DNA of 64,000 nucleotides from Nocardia niigatensis NBRC 100131 (lineage in GTDB: Bacteria; Actinomycetota; Actinomycetes; Mycobacteriales; Mycobacteriaceae). The DNA is taken from contig NZ_BAGC01000056.1 of assembly GCF_000308655.1 (NCBI RefSeq), positions 1-64,000 on the forward strand, written 5' to 3'. Positions 42,556-51,031 of the stretch are shown in pieces. The position numbers were made by a program, and so were the translations under genes. The notes beneath the pieces are model-generated. The model was not told the origin of the DNA and made no database searches. It worked only from the letters and a program-made list of their open reading frames with translations. The stretch's first letter is position 1, and each line of letters opens with the position of its first letter.

Positions 42556-44139
42556 ATGTCCGGGCAGCACGGCGGCTCGTTCGGGACCTATCGTCTCGAA
42601 CGCTTGCTGGGAAGTGGCGGCATGGGCGAGGTATGGCTGGCGCGCGACCGTACCGGCAGCACCGTCGCCGTGAAGGTGTTGTCTGCCGCGAACTCGGCAG
42701 ATCAGGGCTATCGGCGCCGCTTCGAGCGAGAGGCTCGGCTGGGGGCCCAGCTGCACCACCCGCATATCGTGCCCATTCGCGCCTTCGGTGAAATCGACGG
42801 GCACCTGTTCCTGGAGATGGCCTACATCGAAGGCATCGACCTGGCCGCGCGCCTGCGGTCGGGCACCATGGCTCCGGCTCGGGCTGTGGAGGTCATCGCC
42901 CAGGCGGCCGAGGCGCTGGATGCCGCACACGCGGCGGGACTTATCCATCGGGATGTCAAGCCGGGCAATATCCTCGAGCACACCACAGGTTTCGTGTACC
43001 TGATCGACTTCGGTATCGCCCGCGCCGCCGACAGCACCGCACTCACAGCCACCGGTCTGGTCGTGGGCACGCTGGAATATATGGCACCGGAGCGGTTCAC
43101 CGGCACGCTCGACGCGCGCTCCGATATCTATTCGCTGGCCTGTGTACTCTACGAAACCCTCACCCGGCATCCGCCCTTCAGCGGCAACCCGGCACAGCAG
43201 ATGCACGCGCATTTGATGTCCGAACCACCGCGCGCCTCGCAGGCTGCCCCTGCTGTCCCGACCGCGCTCGACGATGTCATCGCCCGCGGCATGGCCAAGA
43301 ACCCGGACAATCGCTACGCGAGCGCGGGAGAATTCGCCGCTGCCGCGCGAGCCGCCCTGAACCTGCCTGCACCGGCGCGACCGCCCCCACCGATCCTGGA
43401 CTCGGCAGCCCCCGGCCCCAGCCCGCCGACCCGCGTCACAACTGCCACCGGCCCGGCGGCGACTCGCCACGAGTCCCGCGCATCCTCACCGGCCCCTGCC
43501 GCACATTCCGATCAACGACGAAATCCTTTGGGACTCAGATGGATATCGGCGGCGGCCGGGATTGCACTCATCGCTGCGGTGATTCTGTGGCTGTCGACCA
43601 GCGGCCTCGATACCGGGTCGGGCCCAGGTGCGGTCATCCCGGCGCAGCCCTCTGCCTCGGCGACAACAGCGTCCGGTCCGCTGCCGTCCACGATCGGCGG
43701 TCAGCCCGCAGACCCGGCGCACACGGTGTACGACGGCGGTTTCGCCTTCACCGTGAGCGATGTGGCTTCCGGAGTGCTTATCACCGCCCCGGCGAACGCA
43801 AACCGCTCCTACACCATCGTGACACTGACGGTCACGAACATATCCGGACGTCAGCAACTGTTCACCGTCGCCGCTCAGCGCCTGATCACCGTCGACGGCC
43901 GCTCGGTAGCCCCCGATGCAACCGCCACAGCGAGGCTTCACCCGTACAACGGCGAGTTCCACCAGCTCGCTCCCGGCACCACTACCACGATTCCTCTGGC
44001 CTTCGAACTTCCCGACAAAGTAGGCAACAAGAATGACGATCCGGGCAGAAAGAACGGCGATAGGAAAGAAGCCACCCCGAGCCATCTGATCCTGCACGGC
44101 GAGCCATCATCACCCGGCGTGACAGTGCCGATCCGCTAG
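42556..44139 (+). CDS. Membrane Ser/Thr protein kinase with extracellular DUF4352-like domain
   Basis: A 527-residue protein. The kinase domain (~10-275) has GSGGMGEVW, VAVKVLS, HRDVKPGN, IDFGIA and YMAPERF. A Pro-rich linker follows, then one transmembrane helix (ISAAAGIALIAAVILWLS). The external ~160 residues include FAFTVSDVASGV, YTIVTLTVTNISGRQQLF and FHQLAPGTTTTIPLAFELP, the DUF4352/telokin-like pattern found in secreted and sensor proteins. ATG 42556 is chosen; upstream codons lack support. Codon use is slightly less GC-biased than neighbours, and direct repeats bracket the segment, so it was probably acquired. Confidence 0.9.
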   Translation: MSGQHGGSFGTYRLERLLGSGGMGEVWLARDRTGSTVAVKVLSAANSADQGYRRRFEREARLGAQLHHPHIVPIRAFGEIDGHLFLEMAYIEGIDLAARLRSGTMAPARAVEVIAQAAEALDAAHAAGLIHRDVKPGNILEHTTGFVYLIDFGIARAADSTALTATGLVVGTLEYMAPERFTGTLDARSDIYSLACVLYETLTRHPPFSGNPAQQMHAHLMSEPPRASQAAPAVPTALDDVIARGMAKNPDNRYASAGEFAAAARAALNLPAPARPPPPILDSAAPGPSPPTRVTTATGPAATRHESRASSPAPAAHSDQRRNPLGLRWISAAAGIALIAAVILWLSTSGLDTGSGPGAVIPAQPSASATTASGPLPSTIGGQPADPAHTVYDGGFAFTVSDVASGVLITAPANANRSYTIVTLTVTNISGRQQLFTVAAQRLITVDGRSVAPDATATARLHPYNGEFHQLAPGTTTTIPLAFELPDKVGNKNDDPGRKNGDRKEATPSHLILHGEPSSPGVTVPIR

Positions 44140-44317
44140 CCGACGCAGCTCGTAAGCACGGCCCGATCCAGCGTTTCCGAGTGTTGCGAACTGATCCAAT
44201 TCTGCTGGCGTGTAAGGTCTTTCGCTGCTCGAGACCGTCCCGGTCCGGCATAGAACCAATGGCGAAGGTCGGGTTCACCCGTCTCGGCGCAAGTCCAAGG
44301 AGTGCGTAACCGATATG

Positions 44318-44463
44318 TCACCCCGGCCAGCTGCGCCACCTCCTCGCGGCGCAGGCCGGGTACCCGGCAGCGGCCGTAGTCGCGCAGCCCCGCGTCCACG
44401 GGCTGGATGCGGGAGCGGCGCGAGCGCAGGAAATCGCCGAGATCGTTGTGCCTGGGACCCATG
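44318..44463 (-). pseudogene. Truncated second copy of the XRE/MmyB regulator 5' end
   Basis: From ATG 44463 it reads HNDLGDFLRSRRSRIQPVDA, then GLRDYGRCRVPGL and REEVAQLAGVT, nearly identical to the intact regulator at 41268. It then diverges into unrelated sequence. Only ~45 codons survive, without a complete helix-turn-helix. It lies in the position expected for the original regulator, divergent from the SDR gene. Confidence 0.75.
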
Positions 44464-44535
44464 CGTACGAACGCATCCTGGTACCGGCAGACCCAGGAAA
44501 ACCGCAACCCTCGTTGCCGGCGGCCCGCGCTCGCA
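44318..44535. repeat. Direct repeat B
   Basis: This is the counterpart of 41975-42191. It ends 39 bp before the SDR start, so it probably holds the SDR promoter. Copy B differs from copy A by scattered substitutions and small length changes. Confidence 0.8.
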
Positions 44536-44573
44536 GGATGAACGCACACGCGGAAAGCGAAGGAGCATTCGAG

Positions 44574-45335
44574 ATGAGCTACGAGAATCTGGCCGGGCGC
44601 ACCGCCGTCATCGCCGGAGCCGCCAGCGGCATGGGCGAGGCCACCGCACTCCTGTTGGCCCGCAATGGGGCCCGGGTGGCGTTGCTGGCCCGGCGCGCGG
44701 ACCGGCTGGGCACCCTGGCCGCCAAGATCGAGGCCGAGGGCGGGACCGCGCTGGCGGTGCCGGTGGACGTCACCGACTCGGCGAGCGTGACCGCCGCGGC
44801 GGATGCGGTGCGCGCCGCGTTGGGCCCGGTCGACCTGGTGGTGAACTCGGCGGGCGTCATGCTGCCCAACCCGATCACCGACGGCCGCGAGGACGAGTGG
44901 ACCCGCATGCTGGAGACCAATGTGGCCGGGCGGCTGCGCATGATCCGCTCCTTCCTGCCGGACCTGCTGGCCGCCGCCGACGCAGGCCGCACCGCCGATC
45001 TGGTGAACATCTCCTCCATCGGCGCGCACGTGGCCTTCCCCGGTTATGCGGTGTACGGGGCCACCCAGGCGGCCATCACCCAGCTGTCGGCGGCGCTGCG
45101 CACCGAGCTCGGCGCGCGCAAGGTGCGCGTCACCAATATCGAGCCCGGCCTCACCGACACCGAACTGGGCAGCCACATCGACAATGCCGAGCTCAGCGGC
45201 CAGCTGGACGGCATGTTCGAGGTCATGGAGTCGCTGCGCGCGGACGACGTCGCCGACCTGATCGCCTACACCACCAGCCGCCCGGCGCACGTGAACCTGC
45301 GCCAGGTGGTCGTGCCGCCGACCCGCCAGGTCTGA
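44574..45335 (+). CDS. SDR-family oxidoreductase
   Basis: A 253-residue NAD(P)-dependent short-chain dehydrogenase. It has the cofactor loop AGAASGMGEA, the NSAGV strand motif, the catalytic serine in NISSIG and the catalytic YxxxK region, which here reads YAVYGATQAA. The usual lysine four residues after Tyr is replaced by Gln (Y-G-A-T-Q). This is odd for an active SDR and worth checking. AAGGAG precedes ATG 44574. It was ancestrally divergent from the MmyB-type regulator. Confidence 0.87.
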   Translation: MSYENLAGRTAVIAGAASGMGEATALLLARNGARVALLARRADRLGTLAAKIEAEGGTALAVPVDVTDSASVTAAADAVRAALGPVDLVVNSAGVMLPNPITDGREDEWTRMLETNVAGRLRMIRSFLPDLLAAADAGRTADLVNISSIGAHVAFPGYAVYGATQAAITQLSAALRTELGARKVRVTNIEPGLTDTELGSHIDNAELSGQLDGMFEVMESLRADDVADLIAYTTSRPAHVNLRQVVVPPTRQV

Positions 45336-45343
45336 GCGGGCCG

Positions 45344-45376
45344 GTTGCCGCCCGGCGAAATCGGCTGGGCGGCAAC
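45344..45376. terminator. Hairpin between convergent SDR and adenylation genes
   Basis: GTTGCCGCCC and GGGCGGCAAC form a perfect 10-bp stem around a 13-base loop, nine bases after the SDR stop. Confidence 0.8.
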
Positions 45377-45384
45377 AACTTCCG

Positions 45385-46809
45385 TCAGGACAGCGCGCCC
45401 GTCATGTTCAGCACGGTGGCGGTGCCGTAGCCGACCAGCTGCCCGATCGGCAGCGCCCCGAGCCGGCCGTGATGGTCCAGTTCACCGTCGCCGCGCCAGC
45501 AGCCCAGCTCCCCGGTCCGGTACATCCGGTCGCCGGGTCCCCCGTACGGGTCGGCGATCAACCGCGTCCCCGTGAGCCCCGGGCGGTGATGGTAGCCGCG
45601 CGCCAATCCCGCACCGGCGACATAGATTTCGCCGACCACACCCGGCGGCAGCGGATTCATGAACTCGTCGAGCACATAGCAGCGGGCCCCGACCACCGGC
45701 CCGCCGATGGACACCGCCGCATGCGGCGCGACCGGGCTCAGCGGGCGGCTCACGGTGGCGGACAGGCCCGCCTCCGCCCAGCCGTAACCGCTCACGAACG
45801 ACCTTCCGGCCGACCAGATTCCGGTCAGCTTGGCCGGGCAGGGCGCACCCGCGGTGGCGAGCAGGCGCAGCTGCGGCAGCGGTTCCGCGCCGGGCAGGGT
45901 GGACAGGACGTGCGGGGTCAGCACGGCGTGCGTGACCCGGGCGTCCAGCATGAGCTCGTACAGGTCCGCGCCCGCGTAGGGTCCGGGCGGGGCGAGCACC
46001 AGGGTGGCCCCGGATGCCAAGGCCAGCAACAGTTCCCACACCGCGGCGTCGCGGCCCGGCGCGGCGGCGGCCAGCACCCGCGCGTCCGGATCGGAATCAC
46101 AGCGTTGCGCCTGGGTCACCACCAGATGGGCGAGCCCGGCGTGGGTGACGGTCGCGCCACGCACGATGCCGCTCGACTCCTGCGGGTAGACCACATAGGC
46201 CGGATGCTGCAGCCGCAGTGGCCGCACGCGCTCGGCGTCGGTGATCGGCGCCGGCCCCGCCTCGCCGGGCGCGGCGCCGCCGCTCGCGCCCGGCCGGTCC
46301 GACGGCCCGATCGGGTCGATGAACAGCCAGGGTCCGGCGACCGAGCCGGGCACCAGGTCCCGCCGGTGCGCGAACGTAATCCCTGCGGCCGCAGCGGAAT
46401 CCGTGATGATCGGCGCGATTCTGGTGATCGGCGCGTCGGGGTCGACCGCCAGGAAGGCGGCCCCGGCGTGCGCCACCGCGCACACCGCCACCACCCATTC
46501 CGGCGAACGCGGCAGCGCCACCGCCACCACGTCCTCGGGGCCGAGACCCGCCTCGATCAGGCTGCGCGCCAAGGCGTTCGACTGCTCGGCGAGCTCGCGG
46601 TAGGTGAGGGTGACCGATCCGGAGACCACGGCCGCGGCCTCCGGATCGTAGGCGGCGGCCCGGGTGAGCAGCTGGGGTAGCGTCAGCGCGACGGCCGTAC
46701 TGGTGTCGTTCCACCGCCGTAGCTGCCGTGGCCAGTCGTAGGGCGAGTCAGTGGAGTCACTGGCCAACGTTGTTGCGGTATCGCAAACATCCGGAGAATC
46801 GGCGAGCAT
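45385..46809 (-). CDS. Free-standing, degenerate NRPS-type adenylation domain
   Basis: A 474-residue ANL protein that starts like an NRPS A domain after a C-A linker (LRRWNDTS; LTYRELAEQSNALARSLIEA). Key motifs are damaged. The P-loop YTSGSTGxPKG reads YPQESSGIVRG, YGPTE reads YGWAE, and after YRTGELGC the hinge and C-terminal subdomain with the catalytic lysine are missing. No carrier domain follows. It has a strong ribosome-binding site (GGGAGGGACA) and no frameshift, so it may be expressed as a non-catalytic protein. It is divergent from a MarR gene. Confidence 0.85.
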   Translation of the reverse strand: MLADSPDVCDTATTLASDSTDSPYDWPRQLRRWNDTSTAVALTLPQLLTRAAAYDPEAAAVVSGSVTLTYRELAEQSNALARSLIEAGLGPEDVVAVALPRSPEWVVAVCAVAHAGAAFLAVDPDAPITRIAPIITDSAAAAGITFAHRRDLVPGSVAGPWLFIDPIGPSDRPGASGGAAPGEAGPAPITDAERVRPLRLQHPAYVVYPQESSGIVRGATVTHAGLAHLVVTQAQRCDSDPDARVLAAAAPGRDAAVWELLLALASGATLVLAPPGPYAGADLYELMLDARVTHAVLTPHVLSTLPGAEPLPQLRLLATAGAPCPAKLTGIWSAGRSFVSGYGWAEAGLSATVSRPLSPVAPHAAVSIGGPVVGARCYVLDEFMNPLPPGVVGEIYVAGAGLARGYHHRPGLTGTRLIADPYGGPGDRMYRTGELGCWRGDGELDHHGRLGALPIGQLVGYGTATVLNMTGALS

Positions 46810-46900
46810 TGTCCCTCCCGAAGTCGAGACCTGCGGATTGCGCCGGAGCGCGGCGGTTTCGTGCTCCGAATGCGGACAGTACCGTACCGGAGCAGCAAGT

Positions 46901-46929
46901 TTGACGCTATTCGACTCGCGCCGTACATG
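46901..46929 (+). promoter_or_regulatory. Promoter of the MarR gene
   Basis: TTGACG (46901-46906) and TACATG (46924-46929) are separated by 17 bp, ~59 bp upstream of the MarR start. Confidence 0.55.
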
Positions 46930-46987
46930 GACGAATGATCAGGCGGGTGTGATAGACAGATTTCGCAGCCTGCGACGAAAGGACGGC

Positions 46988-47452
46988 ATGGACCAGCCCG
47001 CGGACGGAAAACCCACGGCCCGCGTGGAATTCGAGACCATGCTGCTCGGCCGGTACACCATCGCCGCCCGCTACCGCCGTGACGGCAGCCGCCTGGACCG
47101 CAGCGCCTACGTGCTGCTCAGCCGCCTCAGCGTCGAGGGACCCATGTCCATCGGCGAGCTCACCGAGGCCTTCGGCCTCGATACCTCGACGGTCAACCGC
47201 CAGACCGCCGCCCTGCTGCGCGGCGGACTCGTCGACCGCATCCCCGACCCCGTCGGCGGCATCGCGCGGAAGTTCCGCATCACCGACGCGGGCGAGCAGG
47301 CCTTGGAGGCCGAGCGCCAGGCCAATACCGGCGGCCTCGACCGGGTCATGGTGGACTGGTCCCCCGACGAGGTGGCCGCCTTCGCGAGCTACCTCGAACG
47401 CTTCAACACCGATATCGAACGCCTCGACGGCCGACCCTGGCCGCGCCCCTGA
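46988..47452 (+). CDS. MarR-family transcriptional regulator
   Basis: A 154-residue winged-helix regulator: MSIGELTEAFGLDTSTVNRQ is the recognition helix region, then LLRGGLVDRIPDPVGGIARK, FRITDAGEQALEAER and a C-terminal dimer helix. AAAGGA precedes ATG 46988. It is divergent from the degenerate adenylation gene and convergent with the oxidoreductase gene; its target is unknown. Confidence 0.87.
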   Translation: MDQPADGKPTARVEFETMLLGRYTIAARYRRDGSRLDRSAYVLLSRLSVEGPMSIGELTEAFGLDTSTVNRQTAALLRGGLVDRIPDPVGGIARKFRITDAGEQALEAERQANTGGLDRVMVDWSPDEVAAFASYLERFNTDIERLDGRPWPRP

Positions 47453-47473
47453 CCGAGCGCACACCGACCCCGA

Positions 47474-48373
47474 TCACGCGGTCCGCACCACGACCCGCCC
47501 CAGATTGCGGCGGGTCTCGACGAGCGCCAGCGCGGCCTGCATGTCGTCGAGCGGCAGCACGGTGTGACGCGGGCGAATTCGCCCGCACGCCAGCAGGTTC
47601 CACAGCTCCGCTCGCCAGGCTTCCAGCAGGTCGGCCCGGGTCCGGCTGAGCAGGCCCATCGAGAAGCCGCTGACGGTCTTCAGCTCACCGAGCAAACTGC
47701 CCGCGTCGATGGCGCCGCCGAAGGCGCTGAAGGCGATCAGGCGTCCCCGCGGGCCGAGAATGTCCACGCAGCGCTGAGCCAGCCCGCCACCGACGCCGTC
47801 GAGGACGATGTCCACGCGTTCGGTCCAGGCGTCCGCGTAGGTGACGACCTCGTCCGCGCCGCAGCAACGCAGGAATTCGGCCTTTTCCGCGCTGCCGGCG
47901 GCCGCGATCACCCGGGTCGCCCCCAGGGTTCGTGCCAGCTGCACCGCCAGGTGCCCGACCCCGCTCGCCGCACCCGTGACCATGACCGACTCCCCCGCGA
48001 CGAACCGCGCGGTCCGCAGCAGGCCCAGCGCGATGAGGCCACCGCGGACCAGGGCCAGCGCGTCGGCAGCCGCCACGTCGGCGGGAATCTCGGCCATCAA
48101 TTGGGGTGCGGCTAGGACATATTCGGCGTAAGCGCCCTCGAAGACAACGCCGCCGACCCGCTTGCCCACCCATCCGGCGAGGTCCGCTCCGGCCGCCACC
48201 ACGGTGCCGACGATCTCACCGCCGTCGGGGCCGTTGTCCCGCTGCAGCATCCGCACCAGCCCGAGGTGGACGCCCGCCAGCTCGGCGCGCACCAGCAGCT
48301 GCCCCGGGCCGGGCACGAGTTCGGGGGCGGCCACGAGGACGGGACTGCGGCCGGCGAACTGAATCTTGCGCAT
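47474..48373 (-). CDS. Zinc-less quinone-oxidoreductase-like MDR enzyme
   Basis: A 299-residue medium-chain dehydrogenase/reductase. It has a GroES-like N-terminus (VPGPGQLLVRAELAGVHLG, DGGEIVGTVVAAG), the Rossmann NADPH site VTGAASGVGHLAVQLA and a C-terminal PLDDMQAALALVETRRNLGR. There is no zinc-binding cysteine set, as in quinone oxidoreductases. AAAGG lies 8 bases before ATG 48373. A clear sigma-70-type promoter lies ~60-85 bp upstream. Confidence 0.88.
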   Translation of the reverse strand: MRKIQFAGRSPVLVAAPELVPGPGQLLVRAELAGVHLGLVRMLQRDNGPDGGEIVGTVVAAGADLAGWVGKRVGGVVFEGAYAEYVLAAPQLMAEIPADVAAADALALVRGGLIALGLLRTARFVAGESVMVTGAASGVGHLAVQLARTLGATRVIAAAGSAEKAEFLRCCGADEVVTYADAWTERVDIVLDGVGGGLAQRCVDILGPRGRLIAFSAFGGAIDAGSLLGELKTVSGFSMGLLSRTRADLLEAWRAELWNLLACGRIRPRHTVLPLDDMQAALALVETRRNLGRVVVRTA

Positions 48374-48430
48374 TGGCAATGCCTTTCGGTGAGCCCCGGC
48401 GTGTGCCGCCACATTCTTATGCTTGACCAA

Positions 48431-48459
48431 AATTTATTGTGGAAGACTTTATATGTCAA
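48431..48459 (-). promoter_or_regulatory. Promoter of the quinone oxidoreductase gene
   Basis: On the minus strand, TTGACA (bases 48459-48454) and TAAATT (48436-48431) are spaced 17 bp in an AT-rich patch ~60 bp before the start codon. Confidence 0.65.
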
Positions 48460-48501
48460 ACCTAAAATTACTGCCGGGTGATCTTCCCCTGATCAGCGCG
48501 C

Positions 48502-48537
48502 AAAAAAGCGCGGCGGCCGTCCGAAGACGGCCGCCGC
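48502..48537 (-). terminator. Rho-independent terminator of ctaD
   Basis: GCGGCGGCCGTC and its complement form a 12-bp stem around CGAA. On the minus strand it is followed by a six-T run (CGCTTTTTTG). It lies ~20 bases after the ctaD stop. Confidence 0.92.
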
Positions 48538-48555
48538 GGCGGCGTGCGGGACGAG

Positions 48556-50292
48556 CTAGGTGGAGGCCTTCTCGTACTCCTCCACCGCGTGCCGCCTGGA
48601 ACCCCAGCCCACATGCGCCTCCGCCCGCATGCGGTCGACCATGTGCGGGTAGTGCAGCTCGAACGCGGGACGCTCGGAACGGATGCGCGGCAGCTCGTAG
48701 AAGTTGTGCCGCGGCGGCGGGCAGGAGGTCGCCCACTCCAGCGAGTTGCCGTAGCCCCACGGATCGTCCACGGTCACGACCTCGCCGTAGCGGTAGGACT
48801 TGAAGACGTTCCACACGAACGGCAGCACCGACGCGCCCAGGATGAAGGCACCGATCGTGGAGATGGTGTTCAGGGCAGTGAAGCCGTCCGAGGGCAGGTA
48901 GTCGGCATAGCGACGCGGCATACCCATGTTGCCCAGCCAGTGCTGCACCAGGAACGTGGTGTGGAAGCCGACGAAGGTGGTCCAGAAGTGCCACTTGCCC
49001 AGGCGCTCGTCGAGCATGCGGCCGGTCATCTTCGGGAACCAGAAGTAGATTCCCGCGTAGGTGGCGAAGGCGATGGTGCCGAAGAGCACGTAGTGGAAGT
49101 GTGCGACCACGAAGTACGTGTCGGACACGTGGAAGTCGAGCGGCGGGCTGGCCAGGATGACGCCCGACAGACCACCGAAGAGGAAGGTCACGATGAAGCC
49201 GACCGACCAGAGCATCGGGGTCTCGAAGGTGAGCTGACCACGCCACATGGTGCCGATCCAGTTGAAGAACTTCACACCGGTCGGAACAGCGATCAGGAAG
49301 GTCATGAACGAGAAGTACGGCAGCAGAACAGCACCGGTGGCGAACATGTGGTGCGCCCACACCGCGATCGAGAGCGCCGCGATGGCGGCAGTCGCGTAGA
49401 CCAGGGTGGTGTACCCGAAGACCGGCTTCCGGGAGAATACCGGGAAGATCTCCGACACGATGCCGAAGAACGGCAGCGCGATGATGTACACCTCGGGATG
49501 GCCGAAGTACCAGAAAAGATGCTGGTAGAGCATGGCTCCGCCATGGGCCGGGTCGTAGATGTGGCCGCCCAGGTGCCGATCGTAGAACAGCGCCAGCGCG
49601 GCGGCCGTCAGGATCGGGAAGACCACCAGGATCAGCAGACTCGTGATCGCGATGTTCCAGGTGAAGATCGGCATCCGGAACATCGTCATCCCGGGGCAGC
49701 GCAGGCAAACCACGGTGGTGAGCATGTTGACGGCACCGAGGATGGTGCCCAGCCCCGAAACGCCGACACCGAGGATCCACAGGTCGGCACCCACGCCCGG
49801 GGAGTGGACGATGGTCGACAGCGGCACATAGGCGGTCCAGCCGAAATCGGCCGCGCCACCGGGGGTGATGAAGCCCGCGGTCGCCATGCTCGCGCCGAAC
49901 AGGTACAGCCAGTAGCTCAACGCGTTCAAACGAGGAAAGGCCACGTCGGGCGCGCCGATCTGCAGCGGCAGGATGATGTTGGCGAAGGCGAACACGACTG
50001 CGGTCGCGTAGAACAGCAACATGATGGTGCCGTGCATGGTGAACAACTGGTTGAACTGCTCGGCTGAAAGGAACTGCAGGCCCGGCCGTGCCAGCTCGGC
50101 ACGCATGAGCAGCGCCATGACGCCGCCGATCAGGAAGAACGTGATCGAGGTGAACAGATACATCTGACCGAGCATCTTGGGATCGGTCGTGGTAACAACC
50201 TTGAGAATGAACGAGCCCTTGGGACCGCGCCGAGGCGGGTACGGGCGCACCGCCTCGAGATTCTGTTCGGGCTTTGGAGCAACTGCAGTCAC
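48556..50292 (-). CDS. ctaD: Cytochrome c oxidase subunit I (aa3-type)
   Basis: A 578-residue, twelve-helix haem-copper oxidase subunit that reduces O2 and pumps protons. Markers are MHGTIMLLFY, the CuB site WYFGHPEVYIIALPFFG (His-Tyr pair), WAHHMFATG and the haem ligands in VAHFHYVLFG. The C-terminus RRHAVEEYEKAST is typical of actinobacteria. Other oxidase subunits are not here, as usual in actinobacteria, where they lie with the qcr genes. GTG 50292 is preceded by AGGAGG with 5-base spacing; the open frame runs to 50502 without support. Confidence 0.96.
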   Translation of the reverse strand: MTAVAPKPEQNLEAVRPYPPRRGPKGSFILKVVTTTDPKMLGQMYLFTSITFFLIGGVMALLMRAELARPGLQFLSAEQFNQLFTMHGTIMLLFYATAVVFAFANIILPLQIGAPDVAFPRLNALSYWLYLFGASMATAGFITPGGAADFGWTAYVPLSTIVHSPGVGADLWILGVGVSGLGTILGAVNMLTTVVCLRCPGMTMFRMPIFTWNIAITSLLILVVFPILTAAALALFYDRHLGGHIYDPAHGGAMLYQHLFWYFGHPEVYIIALPFFGIVSEIFPVFSRKPVFGYTTLVYATAAIAALSIAVWAHHMFATGAVLLPYFSFMTFLIAVPTGVKFFNWIGTMWRGQLTFETPMLWSVGFIVTFLFGGLSGVILASPPLDFHVSDTYFVVAHFHYVLFGTIAFATYAGIYFWFPKMTGRMLDERLGKWHFWTTFVGFHTTFLVQHWLGNMGMPRRYADYLPSDGFTALNTISTIGAFILGASVLPFVWNVFKSYRYGEVVTVDDPWGYGNSLEWATSCPPPRHNFYELPRIRSERPAFELHYPHMVDRMRAEAHVGWGSRRHAVEEYEKAST

Positions 50293-50556
50293 CACATCCT
50301 CCTCGGGAGGGGTTCCGTCCAGCTCTACCAATCGGGGCACATAGAACGGCGCACAGCGTACCGTCAGCAAATCGATCATCGCCGGAAAACACTCCGGCCG
50401 GGGTGAATCGCGATAGAAATACAAGATACTGCACCGCCCTGTTCCTGGCGACGACGGCCACCGGGAGCCTCGAACAGGTTTTGGTGCGTTGTTCATTGGC
50501 AATTCATCCCGCGCCCATCACGAAATACTCATGAGGCAAGGTCCAATATCGGTGCT

Positions 50557-50961
50557 ATGTCTGGATCACTGCGCGCCCGCGTTCTCATCGTCGCCGCGGT
50601 CGGCTGCCTCGGCACCCTGCTCGCCGTGGGTGCCGCCACCGACGCCCACGGCGAACCCCGGGCAGTGATCCAGGGTCGCGCCGAGGTGACGGCCAGGGTG
50701 ACCGGCGAGAAACCGGACAACAAGTGCCAGATCGCGGCCTCCGACGCCGGCGGGCCGTGGGGCGTCGTCGGCGCGGACGGCACCGTCACCCTCACCCTCG
50801 GCGCGGTGCACAGCAACGCCCGGAAGCTGCGCGTCATCTGTGAGGACCCCAAGCGCGGCGACGCGAGTCTGCACACCGTCCGCTCGGACCGGGTCAACTT
50901 CGACGGACTGCTCTCCCCCATCCGCCAGATCATGCACAACAGACTCTTCGGGGCTCGATAA
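50557..50961 (+). CDS. Small secreted protein, unknown function
   Basis: A 134-residue precursor with a signal peptide (VLIVAAVGCLGTLLAVGAAT, cleavage near AHGEP). The mature domain is ~95 residues with two cysteines (NKCQIA, VICED) and the ending RQIMHNRLFGAR. It contains beta-strand-like segments (AEVTARVTGEKPDNKCQIA, TVTLTLGAVHSN). I recognise no named family. It is divergent from ctaD and convergent with the LLM oxidoreductase gene. Confidence 0.72.
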   Translation: MSGSLRARVLIVAAVGCLGTLLAVGAATDAHGEPRAVIQGRAEVTARVTGEKPDNKCQIAASDAGGPWGVVGADGTVTLTLGAVHSNARKLRVICEDPKRGDASLHTVRSDRVNFDGLLSPIRQIMHNRLFGAR

Positions 50962-51031
50962 CTCATTGCTCTCAGGGCTGCGCCCCCGAATCGCTGTGAA
51001 TACCCCTGAACGCTGTTGAATACGGCGTGAT

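Noticed and set aside
41881..43470. Long minus-strand frame across the XRE gene, repeat and kinase
   Set aside because: It is mainly antisense to the kinase gene. Only the short part at 42215-42465 resembles a protein family and is listed as a relic.
48449..50461. Alternative minus-strand frame overlapping ctaD
   Set aside because: A frame-shifted shadow of ctaD with no motifs; the ctaD frame has all haem and copper ligands.
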